Origin: Pseudomonadota bacterium
Lineage (GTDB): Bacteria; Pseudomonadota; Gammaproteobacteria; Burkholderiales; Thiobacillaceae
Assembly: GCA_021847385.1 (NCBI GenBank)
Contig: JAJZTV010000055.1
Location: 1 to 10,436, forward strand
Length of the DNA stretch: 10,436 nucleotides
Direction of reading: 5' to 3'
How positions within the stretch are numbered: the first letter of the stretch is position 1; each line of letters opens with the position of its first letter. A program made the position numbers and the translations under genes. Under the pieces are notes generated by a model. The model searched no databases. It was not told where the DNA came from and was given only the letters and a program-made list of their open reading frames with translations. Of the stretch, positions 1 through 6,267 are shown piece by piece.

Positions 1-1
1 C

Positions 2-721
2 TATTTCGGCAATTACACCTACTTCGGCTGGCTCAACACCAGCGGCCTGGACAACCCCCACCCCATCGGCCTCATGCTCGCCGCCGCCCTGGTCTGCGGC
101 GTGGCCGGCGGCCTGTTCGCCCGCCTGTCCATCCTCGCCGCCAGCGGCCTGCCTGGCCGGCTCGGCCATTGGCGCGCGCATCGTCCCGTGCTGTTCGCCG
201 CCGGCTGCGGCCTGCTGATCGCCTGCATCGGCTGGCTGTCGAACGACCTCACCTATGGCACCGGTTACGGCGAGGCCAAGCACATGCTGATGGACCCGGA
301 CGAACAGAATATCCCGTGGCACTTCGGCCTGGACAAGTTCGCCGCCACGCTGATCTCCTTCGCCAGCGGCGTGCCCGGCGGCATCTTCGCGCCGTCGTTG
401 TCGATCGGCGCCGGCCTCGGCCAGAACCTGCACTTCCTCGCAGGCGACAACGACACCTTGGCCGCGATGTCGAGCGCGCTATGCATGGCCGGCTTCCTCG
501 CCGCCGTCACCCAAGCGCCGATCACCGCCTTCGTCATCGTGATGGAAATGATCGACGGCTACGAACTGGTCATCGACCTGATGATCGTCGCGCTGCTCGC
601 CTCGGTCATCTCGCGCGCGATCAGCCCACCGCTCTACCGCAGCCTGGCCACACTCTATTTGCGCCATGCCAGCAGCGCAGCGGACGCCCCCGCCAAGGCG
701 GGGAGCGCCCCGCCCACCTGA
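2..721 (+). CDS. ClC-family chloride channel/antiporter, C-terminal part (5' end outside window)
   Basis: Integral inner-membrane protein that passes chloride, probably by Cl-/H+ exchange as in bacterial ClC proteins. The reading frame is open from base 2, so the gene enters from the left; 239 C-terminal residues are visible. The family signature GVPGGIFAP lies at fragment residues 123-131 and forms part of the anion selectivity filter in known structures. It is followed by the conserved run AAVTQAPITAFVIVMEM and hydrophobic helices up to the PPLY segment near the end. The earlier signatures (GSGIP, GKEGP with the gating glutamate) would lie in the missing half, so channel versus exchanger cannot be decided. 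No CBS domains follow; the protein ends in a short Ala/Pro-rich cytoplasmic tail. The stop is 39 bases before the next gene on the same strand. The family call is firm; ion and physiological role are inferred. Confidence 0.93.
   Translation, partial: YFGNYTYFGWLNTSGLDNPHPIGLMLAAALVCGVAGGLFARLSILAASGLPGRLGHWRAHRPVLFAAGCGLLIACIGWLSNDLTYGTGYGEAKHMLMDPDEQNIPWHFGLDKFAATLISFASGVPGGIFAPSLSIGAGLGQNLHFLAGDNDTLAAMSSALCMAGFLAAVTQAPITAFVIVMEMIDGYELVIDLMIVALLASVISRAISPPLYRSLATLYLRHASSAADAPAKAGSAPPT
688..714 (+). other. Overlapping GC-rich hairpins at the end of the ClC gene
   Basis: Three alternating complementary 7-mers are visible: CCCCGCC (688-694), GGCGGGG (697-703) and CCCCGCC (708-714). The last two form a perfect 7-bp stem with an AGCG loop; the first two are separated by only AA, so they would need to open a pair or two. 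The structure sits inside the last codons of the ClC gene and no T run follows, so it is not a typical intrinsic terminator. It could slow RNA decay or polymerase, or simply reflect GC-rich coding. Confidence 0.3.
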
Positions 722-760
722 CGGCGGCCCGGCCTTGCCCACGCCCTTTCTTCATCGACC

Positions 761-1051
761 ATGAGTGCCGGCGATTTTTGCCATGCCACCGGCGCGATGA
801 CTTGCCGGCCCGGCTGCGCCGCCTGCTGCATCGCGCCCTCGATCACCTCGCCGATCCCCGGCATGCCGCAGGGCAAATCGGCCGGTGTGCCTTGCGTGCA
901 GCTCACCGCCGACCTGCGCTGCACCTTGTTCGGCGATGCACGCCGGCCGGCATTTTGCGCGGGCCTGCAAGCCTCCGCCGAAATGTGTGGCACCGACCGC
1001 GCGCATGCGCTGGCCTGGCTGACCGCGCTGGATCGCGCCACTCGGCCCTGA
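761..1051 (+). CDS. YkgJ-family cysteine-cluster protein
   Basis: Small cytoplasmic protein of 96 residues whose family is thought to bind zinc or an iron-sulfur centre; no enzymatic role is known to me. The signature is CRPGCAACCIAPS (residues 15-27), followed by SPIPGMPQGK (30-39), then further cysteines at 45, 54, 66 and 76 in the order typical of YkgJ proteins (CVQL, RCTLF, FCAGL, MCG). All the usual cysteines are present and the length fits the short form of the family. The first ATG in frame is at 761. Many relatives begin just two residues before the first CR, which would correspond to the ATG at 797; neither start has a clear Shine-Dalgarno sequence, so the first 12 residues are uncertain. 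It lies between the ClC gene and a phosphoribosyltransferase, all on the same strand with gaps under 40 bases. Confidence 0.85.
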   Translation: MSAGDFCHATGAMTCRPGCAACCIAPSITSPIPGMPQGKSAGVPCVQLTADLRCTLFGDARRPAFCAGLQASAEMCGTDRAHALAWLTALDRATRP

Positions 1052-1076
1052 CGCTGCAAATTCACCGGTGCGCAGG

Positions 1077-1082
1077 CACAAT
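1077..1082 (+). promoter_or_regulatory. Possible -10 element giving a leaderless phosphoribosyltransferase mRNA
   Basis: CACAAT fits a TAnnnT-like -10 element at four of six positions. Its last base is 7 bases before the ATG at 1089, so transcription would begin at or next to the start codon. No good -35 is visible; CTGCAA at 1054-1059 is 17 bases upstream and matches poorly. There is also no Shine-Dalgarno sequence between this element and the ATG, which agrees with leaderless translation but does not prove it. Confidence 0.3.
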
Positions 1083-1088
1083 AGCGCC

Positions 1089-1703
1089 ATGGACAAACCC
1101 CTGCGCAGCGAGCTGATCTCGTGGAACCGCTTCGCCGGCCTTTGCCGCACGCTGGCCTACAAGATCCACACTGCCGGTTATCAACCCGATTTGGTCGTGG
1201 CGATCGCGCGCGGCGGTTATGCGCCGGCCCGGGTGCTGGCCGACTACTTCGGCGTGATGAACGTCGCCAGCATCAAGGTCGAGCACTACAAGGGGCCGCG
1301 CCAGATGATCAAGGCCCGCATCCGCCACCCGCTACCGGCCAATATCGAAGGGCGGCGGGTGCTGATCGTGGACGATGTCAGCGACACCGGCGATACCTTC
1401 GAGGTCGCGATCCCGCATCTGCGCGAACGGCTGCCCGGTGCCGAGATTCGCACCGCCGTTCTGCTGCACAAGGCGGCCTGCCCGGTGCTGCCGGATTTCT
1501 GGGCGCAGAAGGTGGTGAAGTGGCGCTGGATCGTCTATCCCTGGGCGGTGGTCGAGGACCTGGGCAGCTTCCTGCGCGCGGCGCGGCCTCGACCCAAGAC
1601 CACCGCCGGCTTCGACCGTTTGCTGCGCACCCGCCACCACTTGCACGTGCCGAAGCGGGTGTTGCGGGACGTGCTTAAGTTCATGCAAGACGCGTATCTC
1701 TAA
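1089..1703 (+). CDS. Phosphoribosyltransferase (purine/xanthine PRTase-like)
   Basis: Cytoplasmic type I phosphoribosyltransferase fold, 204 residues. The PRPP-binding motif VLIVDDVSDTGDTF is clear, with the acidic pair D95-D96 and the D99-T100-G101 loop. Upstream, PDLVVAIARGGYAPARVLADY is the usual first strand and pyrophosphate loop of this family. Relatives are often labelled hypoxanthine/guanine or xanthine PRTase-like, but the base acceptor cannot be read from the sequence, so nucleobase salvage is an inference. A GTG at 1068 would add seven residues (VRRHNSA); the ATG at 1089 is preferred because homologues commonly begin around MDKP and the possible promoter at 1077 lies between the two. 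The C-terminal 30 residues are basic (RTRHHLHVPKR). The gene ends before a 163-base non-coding stretch. Confidence 0.88.
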   Translation: MDKPLRSELISWNRFAGLCRTLAYKIHTAGYQPDLVVAIARGGYAPARVLADYFGVMNVASIKVEHYKGPRQMIKARIRHPLPANIEGRRVLIVDDVSDTGDTFEVAIPHLRERLPGAEIRTAVLLHKAACPVLPDFWAQKVVKWRWIVYPWAVVEDLGSFLRAARPRPKTTAGFDRLLRTRHHLHVPKRVLRDVLKFMQDAYL

Positions 1704-1751
1704 GCGAAAACAGCAGCAATGCCGGCCTCTAAAATCAAACCAGCCGGCCGT

Positions 1752-1781
1752 TTGACGCAAACAATTCGAATGTACTAGCAT
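1752..1781 (+). promoter_or_regulatory. Candidate promoter of the large exported protein gene
   Basis: TTGACG (1752-1757, five of six to the -35 consensus) is followed after 18 bases by TAGCAT (1776-1781, four of six to the -10 consensus). Transcription would start near 1788, leaving a leader of about 80 bases before the ATG at 1867. The region is locally AT-rich for this window. I see no other convincing pair in the 1704-1866 gap. Confidence 0.45.
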
Positions 1782-1786
1782 GGCGT

Positions 1787-1797
1787 GCCAATTTGGC
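1787..1797. promoter_or_regulatory. Perfect odd palindrome GCCAATTTGGC at the predicted transcript start
   Basis: GCCAA and TTGGC are exact reverse complements around a central T. The element begins about 6 bases after the candidate -10, a place where a repressor could act. No known operator is recognised, and an 11-base palindrome can arise by chance. Confidence 0.25.
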
Positions 1798-1866
1798 GCT
1801 CAGCGACACTTATTGCGGGCAACGCGCGCCTGCCTCTGGCCGACTTACACTACTCCAAGGTGTCCC

Positions 1867-4230
1867 ATGCACTTCATGCTGCGTTTGCTTGCCACTTGGT
1901 TAACGCTCATCTCCGTCGCACCCGCCTTAGCCTCTACCAGCTCGCTCACGTTGTGCAACCAGACCGCCAATCAGGTGTACTTGGCCCTGGGTTATCCGCT
2001 CGACCAAGCTGGCAGCCAGATGGCGGCACGGGGCTGGTATACCCTGGACGCTGGCAGCTGCAAAACGGTCTACGATGGCCCGCTGACGCCGCGCTATTTT
2101 TACATCTTCGGTCTGGATGGCGCCTCCCGGAAGTGGGTGGGCGATAGCAGCGAGCCCAGCTTCTGCATGTCGCAAAACGCCTTCAACAATCTACCCAGCA
2201 CCGACAGCTGCAGTGCGACTGACCAATTCCGCAGCCGGTTTCTCACCATCGATTCCGGCCCCACCATCAAGGCCAAACACACCTTCCTACTGACGGCACC
2301 CAGAGCTGGATCGATCGCGCTGGTCAAGGCCGGAACAGGACTCAGCGCCAACATCACACCCGGCTCGGATGAGGTGGGCCGCGATGCCTCCATATGGATG
2401 GCGGCCAAATACGGTGACGCGCTCTTTCTGAGGCAGGGCGCCACCGACTGGGTGCGCTATTCCGGCGGCAAGCTACCGATTGCCATGCAGTTGAGCGATT
2501 TCTCCGCCCCGGCCACAGTCAGCGTATATACATCCGATCCCAGCGCTTTCCCCGGCCTGGAGTTTTATGTCGCCTACGGCGTAACCGAGGCTGACCTGCA
2601 GAAACCAGGGCATCTGGAAAAAATCTATACCGCACCGCCGAAACCAACGTTTCCGCTGGACGGTCTGACCATCACTTGCCCGGCCATCGTCGCGGATTTG
2701 AAGGATGGCGTGCCCGGCACCGGCCAATGCACAGCGACCGCGCGCTATGGCGCGACGTACAAAAAATTAGCCGGAAACGAGGCGGGACTGGTCTGGACAA
2801 CGAGTTATTGGACCTACCTGGCAGTCGATGCGAACGGAATGCTGAGCGCGAATAAAACCATTGGCGACTATCTGGACGTCAAGATCACCGCCAGCTACAC
2901 CGAAGGCGGCATCACCCAAACGGCTAGCGCCACCGTGAGCGTGCAACACAACCCCATACCCGGCTGCACCGGAAAATGCGCCTGCCTCGCGCCGAAGGTA
3001 CTGACCGGAACCACCTGCGCCTTGCCACAACCGACTTGCGTGGCACCGCAAATTTTGCAGAACAACGTATGCGTAACCCCGCCGCCTACTTGCACTGCTC
3101 CGCAAGTACTGCAAAACAACGTATGCGTAACCCCGGTGACCTGCAAGGCACCGCAAGTCCTGCAGAACAATGTTTGCATCACGCCACCGACCTGTGTCGC
3201 GCCGCAGGTGCTGCAGAACAATGTTTGCGTCACCCCGACGACCTGCATCGCCCCGCAAGTGCTGCAAAATGGCATATGCGTCGCGCCGGCACCGACCTGT
3301 GTTGCGCCCGAGGTGCTTGACGGCGGCGTTTGCATCAAACCGCCGCTGAAATGCACGGCGCCGCAAGTGCCCGACAACGGGGTCTGCGTCACGCCAACCA
3401 TGACCTGCCCCAAGTTCATGGTCTACCACAATGGCGCCTGCAATTACCCAGCGGAGTTCGACCCCAGGGATTTCCCGACCATCGGTTTCCGCAATATGTG
3501 CAATGGCTGGTCATATGCCCCCAATGGCCCCTGCCATAATGAAGAAGCCTATATTCGCAGCGCAGAGTCGTGTGGCATGACCGGCAGCAACACCATATAC
3601 GGATCGAGTCTACTGGTGTACTACCGCTGCCTTGTCAACAACAGCACCGGCAGTTTCCGGCAGCAATACGAAACCCAGCTGTATGACTACCAGAAGACTT
3701 ATCTGATATGTCAGCCTGGCTATCACGTCCAGGATAAGCATTGCGTCAAAGACGGACCGATCTGCACCATCGTGAATGGCGTCTGCGTCTATCCAACCCC
3801 AACTTGCACACCGCCGTTGGTGGCGCAAAACGGCGCCTGCGTACAGCCAGCCGTCCCCGTTACCAACGGCAACACAGGCAGCACCAACGGCACCGGTAAT
3901 TCAGCCAGCGTCACCATCGACAGCGATGGCTGCTACCAATCGCCGTCTTGGGCGTTGACTGTCGTCAAGACCTCGAACAGCAACGGCGAATTCAAGGTGA
4001 CCTACCGAAATGATTCGACCTACGGCATCTATCTCTCCTTCGGCAACGAACGGGCCGATGGAACCTGGGATAGCGGCGCCGACCATCTGGGTCCCGGCAA
4101 ATCCACCACTTGGTGGACCGCCGGCGGGACCGGACGCTACCGGGCAAGCTGGGTCGGCTCGAGCAAATGGGAATCGGACTGGGTTTGCAACGACGGCAGA
4201 GTGCCCGCCAACACGATCAAAGGCCCCTGA
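1867..4230 (+). CDS. Exported multidomain cysteine-repeat protein with DUF1036-like N-terminal domain
   Basis: Predicted secreted or surface protein of 787 residues; function unknown. A signal peptide is clear (basic start, hydrophobic core, ALA-S cleavage after residue 22). Domains in order: DUF1036-like region, about 27-110 (LTLCNQT, GWYTLDAGSCKTVY, paired cysteines); a beta-rich middle region, about 118-255, ending LEFYVAYGVTEADLQKPG; a bacterial Ig-like domain, about 258-361; nine consecutive C-x10-C units, 373-525; a non-repetitive insert, 526-614; further units at 615-626 and 647-658; a Gly/Asn/Thr linker, 659-685; and a Trp-rich C-terminal domain with cysteines 689 and 773. The mature protein has 38 cysteines, an even number, which fits disulfide bonding outside the cytoplasm. 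The ATG at 1867 is chosen over the one at 1780 because AAGG lies 6 bases upstream and the signal peptide starts there. Sampled lines are 53-55% GC against 65% in neighbours, suggesting transfer. No membrane anchor or sorting motif is seen. Confidence 0.85.
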   Translation: MHFMLRLLATWLTLISVAPALASTSSLTLCNQTANQVYLALGYPLDQAGSQMAARGWYTLDAGSCKTVYDGPLTPRYFYIFGLDGASRKWVGDSSEPSFCMSQNAFNNLPSTDSCSATDQFRSRFLTIDSGPTIKAKHTFLLTAPRAGSIALVKAGTGLSANITPGSDEVGRDASIWMAAKYGDALFLRQGATDWVRYSGGKLPIAMQLSDFSAPATVSVYTSDPSAFPGLEFYVAYGVTEADLQKPGHLEKIYTAPPKPTFPLDGLTITCPAIVADLKDGVPGTGQCTATARYGATYKKLAGNEAGLVWTTSYWTYLAVDANGMLSANKTIGDYLDVKITASYTEGGITQTASATVSVQHNPIPGCTGKCACLAPKVLTGTTCALPQPTCVAPQILQNNVCVTPPPTCTAPQVLQNNVCVTPVTCKAPQVLQNNVCITPPTCVAPQVLQNNVCVTPTTCIAPQVLQNGICVAPAPTCVAPEVLDGGVCIKPPLKCTAPQVPDNGVCVTPTMTCPKFMVYHNGACNYPAEFDPRDFPTIGFRNMCNGWSYAPNGPCHNEEAYIRSAESCGMTGSNTIYGSSLLVYYRCLVNNSTGSFRQQYETQLYDYQKTYLICQPGYHVQDKHCVKDGPICTIVNGVCVYPTPTCTPPLVAQNGACVQPAVPVTNGNTGSTNGTGNSASVTIDSDGCYQSPSWALTVVKTSNSNGEFKVTYRNDSTYGIYLSFGNERADGTWDSGADHLGPGKSTTWWTAGGTGRYRASWVGSSKWESDWVCNDGRVPANTIKGP
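2983..3441 (+). repeat. Nine tandem C-x10-C coding repeats (51-54 bp period)
   Basis: Each unit encodes two cysteines exactly 11 residues apart, consensus C-x-A-P-Q-V-L-Q-N-N-V-C-V-T-P. First cysteines are at residues 373, 391, 409, 426, 443, 460, 478, 496 and 514. Only the linker varies, with five or six residues between units, giving periods of 17 or 18 codons. Central units are also near-identical as DNA: the 21 bases at 3061-3081 recur exactly at 3115-3135, and the 18 bases at 3160-3177 recur exactly at 3211-3228. Outer units are more diverged (LTGTTC, DGGVC, YHNGAC). This is the pattern of expansion from the centre by unequal recombination or slippage. Confidence 0.95.
3709..3840 (+). 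repeat. Second, diverged block of C-x10-C units
   Basis: After an 89-residue insert the same spacing returns: cysteines 615/626 (CQPGYHVQDKHC) and 647/658 (CTPPLVAQNGAC), with a shortened unit between (cysteines 633 and 640). The second full unit keeps the P-x-V-x-x-N-G-x-C core of the main array. Confidence 0.7.
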
Positions 4231-4308
4231 CTACCACGGGGAAAACCGCGTGCTCCTCGCGCTGCCGACAAGTCATAGACCATCGGCATTGCGCATGAGG
4301 CGGGACGA

Positions 4309-4314
4309 TATAAT
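4309..4314 (+). promoter_or_regulatory. Consensus -10 element of uppP
   Basis: A perfect TATAAT stands 25 bases before the uppP ATG, so the transcript would begin near 4321 with a leader of about 19 bases. No good -35 lies 16-18 bases upstream (GCATTG at 4286-4291). The rest of the 4231-4339 gap holds only an imperfect stem (CACGGGG-AAAA-CCGCGTG, one mismatch) without a T run. Confidence 0.5.
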
Positions 4315-4339
4315 CGAACATTTCGTCAACTAAGCGATC

Positions 4340-5164
4340 ATGGATATCCTGCTCCTCGCCAAGGCCTTGATCCTCGGCATCGTCGAAGGCCTGACCGAAT
4401 TTCTGCCGATCTCCTCGACCGGCCACCTGATCCTGGTCGGCCAATTGCTCGACTTCAACGACGAGAAGGGCAAGGTGTTCGAGATCGCGATCCAGTTCGC
4501 CGCGATCCTGGCCGTGGTCTGGGCCTATCGCGAACGGCTGGGCCACGCCGTGGTCAGCCTGCGCAGCGAACCGGCCTCGCGCCGCCTGGCCGTGAACCTG
4601 ATCGTCGCCTTCCTGCCCGCCGCCGTGCTGGGCTTTATGTTCATCAAGCAGATCAAGGCCTATCTGTTCAACCCGCTGGTGGTGGCCACCGCCTTCATCG
4701 TCGGCGGCCTGCTGATCTTGTGGGCCGAGCGGCGCGAGCACACGATCCGGGTGCAAGAGGTGGACGACATGGGCTGGCGTGACGCATTGAAGGTCGGCTT
4801 CGCCCAAGCCCTGGCGATGATCCCCGGTACTTCGCGTTCGGGCGCCACCATCATCGGCGGCCTGTTCTTCGGCCTGAGCCGCAAGGCGGCGACCGAGTTC
4901 TCGTTCTTCCTCGCGATCCCGACCATGTTCGCGGCGACGCTGTACGACGTGTACAAGCACCGGGAGCTGTTCAGCCTGGGTGACCTGCCGCTGTTTCTCG
5001 TTGGCGGCGTCGCCTCCTTCGTCAGCGCCCTGCTCGCGGTGCGCGGCCTGATACGCTACATCAGCCGACACGACTTCAGCGCCTTCGCCTGGTATCGCAT
5101 CGGCTTCGGCATTCTGGTCTGGGCCAGCGCCTATTTCGGCTGGGTGGCGTGGAGCGCCGGCTAA
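4340..5164 (+). CDS. uppP: Undecaprenyl-diphosphate phosphatase
   Basis: Inner-membrane enzyme (also called BacA) that dephosphorylates undecaprenyl diphosphate to undecaprenyl phosphate, renewing the lipid carrier for peptidoglycan and other cell-surface polymers; excess enzyme gives bacitracin resistance. The 274 residues match the usual family length. Both active-site signatures are present: EGLTEFLPISSTGH (residues 16-29) and PGTSRSG (162-168, with the catalytic arginine at 166). Hydrophobic helices fill the remainder. The ATG at 4340 has only a weak AAG upstream. The gene probably has its own promoter (TATAAT at 4309). Its TAA overlaps the TAG of the convergent histidine-kinase-like gene in the bases 5161-5164, leaving no room for a terminator between them. 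Confidence 0.97.
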   Translation: MDILLLAKALILGIVEGLTEFLPISSTGHLILVGQLLDFNDEKGKVFEIAIQFAAILAVVWAYRERLGHAVVSLRSEPASRRLAVNLIVAFLPAAVLGFMFIKQIKAYLFNPLVVATAFIVGGLLILWAERREHTIRVQEVDDMGWRDALKVGFAQALAMIPGTSRSGATIIGGLFFGLSRKAATEFSFFLAIPTMFAATLYDVYKHRELFSLGDLPLFLVGGVASFVSALLAVRGLIRYISRHDFSAFAWYRIGFGILVWASAYFGWVAWSAG

Positions 5165-6063
5165 CCGGGCAGCCCGATGTGGAATTCGGTGCCCCGGCTG
5201 GGTTCCGAGGTCACCGCAATACGGCCACCTAACTCATCGACGATGGCGCGCACGGCATCGAGACCGATGCCCATGCCGGCGACGTGATTCGTTTCTGCCG
5301 AGGTACTGAAGCCGGGCGCGAAGATCAGTTCGAACGCATCTTCGACGGCCGGCAAGCCCAGCGCACTGGCCCGTGCCTTGACCGCTGCGGGGTCGATGCC
5401 GGTACCGTCGTCGCTGACGACGATGGTCACGTGATCGGCATCGCGCCTGCACATCAGCTCGATCTCGCCCGCTGCCGGTTTGCCCAAGGCCCGGCGACAC
5501 TCCGGCATCTCGATGCCATGCGCCACCGCATTACGCACCAAGTGTTCCAAGGCCGGCGCCAATACGGCGAGCAGGCGACGCTCGAGATAGACATCGTTGT
5601 CCTGGCAGCGCAGATGCACTTGCTTGTGCAAGTCCAAGGCGGCTTGATCGGCCACTCGCTGCAACCGGCCAAGTAGCGACTCGACACTCGCTTCCGGATT
5701 CTCGTCGTCACCCGGATCGATCGACGCCAGCGCAGCCGGCAAGGCCTTCAGCGCATCGATCTGTTGCAACACTGTTCGATAGTCCGCCTGCATCGCCGGC
5801 AAATCGGCCGTCTGGCCGGCGACCAAGGCCTTGGCCTCAAGCTCGATGCGATGCACGCTTTCGCCCAGCGCCAGCGCACCGGTCATGCGCGCGGTGCCTT
5901 TGAGCGTATGCAGATTGCGCTGCAAGCGACGCAGGGCATCGGCGTCGGCCAGGCCTTGTTCGATCTGGCTCAGGCCGATGTCGATACGTGGCAGCAACTC
6001 GGCCGCTTCGGCCAAGAATACCGGCAGCAGCTTCAGGTCGCTTTCATTTTGGCCGGCATTCAT
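5161..6063 (-). CDS. Compact HPt-HATPase protein, ChpA/CheA-like, lacking dimerisation, CheW and receiver domains
   Basis: Protein of 300 residues with two signalling domains. Residues 10-105 are an HPt domain with the phospho-acceptor motif LHTLKGTARMTGA (histidine 52). Residues about 129-298 are a histidine-kinase ATPase domain with N box HLVRNAVAHGIE (asparagine 178), G1 box DDGTGID (218-224), F box region 244-258 and G2 box GMGIGLDAV (263-271). The best match known to me is ChpA/PilL of the type IV pilus chemosensory system, where these domains are separated by a dimerisation domain and followed by CheW-like and receiver domains. Here all of those are absent and the protein stops right after the ATPase domain. 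The reading frame is intact and both active sites look complete, so it is a shortened gene rather than an obvious pseudogene. The ATG at 6063 is preferred to an upstream in-frame start at 6174 because that one lies inside rubredoxin; GAAG lies 5 bases before it. The gene begins 7 bases after the rubredoxin stop, so the two are probably cotranscribed. Confidence 0.85.
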   Translation of the reverse strand: MNAGQNESDLKLLPVFLAEAAELLPRIDIGLSQIEQGLADADALRRLQRNLHTLKGTARMTGALALGESVHRIELEAKALVAGQTADLPAMQADYRTVLQQIDALKALPAALASIDPGDDENPEASVESLLGRLQRVADQAALDLHKQVHLRCQDNDVYLERRLLAVLAPALEHLVRNAVAHGIEMPECRRALGKPAAGEIELMCRRDADHVTIVVSDDGTGIDPAAVKARASALGLPAVEDAFELIFAPGFSTSAETNHVAGMGIGLDAVRAIVDELGGRIAVTSEPSRGTEFHIGLPG

Positions 6064-6070
6064 CGCAGCT

Positions 6071-6241
6071 TCAAAATTCCACCATCTCGAAATCTTCTTT
6101 GCGCGCCCCGCACTCCGGACACGTCCAATTCGGCGGCACATCCTCCCAGCGCGTCCCTGGCGCGATGCCGTCATCGGGCCAGCCGGCCTCCTCGTCGTAG
6201 ACCAATCCGCAGATCAGGCACACCCATTTGCGATACTCCAT
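6071..6241 (-). CDS. Rubredoxin
   Basis: Cytoplasmic one-electron carrier of 56 residues with a single iron bound by four cysteines. The two ligand motifs are CLICG (cysteines 8 and 11) and CPECG (41 and 44), in the standard rubredoxin frame with VYDEEAGWPDDGIAPGT between them and W39 just before the second pair. The length is typical for bacterial rubredoxins. The ATG at 6241 has a good Shine-Dalgarno sequence (GACGAGG, 8 bases upstream on the minus strand). In many Betaproteobacteria, as I recall, a rubredoxin gene sits at the head of the pilGHIJ-chpA cluster, divergent from thiamine genes; here it is followed directly by the compact HPt-HATPase gene. Electron partners cannot be told from the sequence. 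Confidence 0.96.
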   Translation of the reverse strand: MEYRKWVCLICGLVYDEEAGWPDDGIAPGTRWEDVPPNWTCPECGARKEDFEMVEF

Positions 6242-6267
6242 GTCTCGGCCTCGTCATCGGCATGTAC

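Noticed and set aside
2767..3429. Two repetitive open frames on the minus strand opposite the cysteine repeats
   Set aside because: Their repetition is a by-product of the tandem DNA repeat; the plus-strand frame has the signal peptide and fixed cysteine spacing.
2983..3441. Repeat array as a CRISPR
   Set aside because: The repeats are in frame inside one open reading frame, have a period of 51-54 bases with no unique spacers, and no cas genes are near.
4237..4254. Stem CACGGGG-AAAA-CCGCGTG after the exported protein gene as a terminator
   Set aside because: It has a central mismatch and is not followed by a T run on either strand.
1701..4337. TAAGCGA direct repeats at both ends of the low-GC region (1701-1707 and 4331-4337), as possible insertion duplications
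   Set aside because: TAAGCG also occurs at 9036 and 10165, in both cases without any insertion, so the 7-base match is not specific; no mobile-element gene or inverted ends are present.
4217..5071. 284-codon open frame on the minus strand inside uppP
   Set aside because: The product is Gln/Asp/Gly-rich with no domain, and uppP on the other strand is certain.
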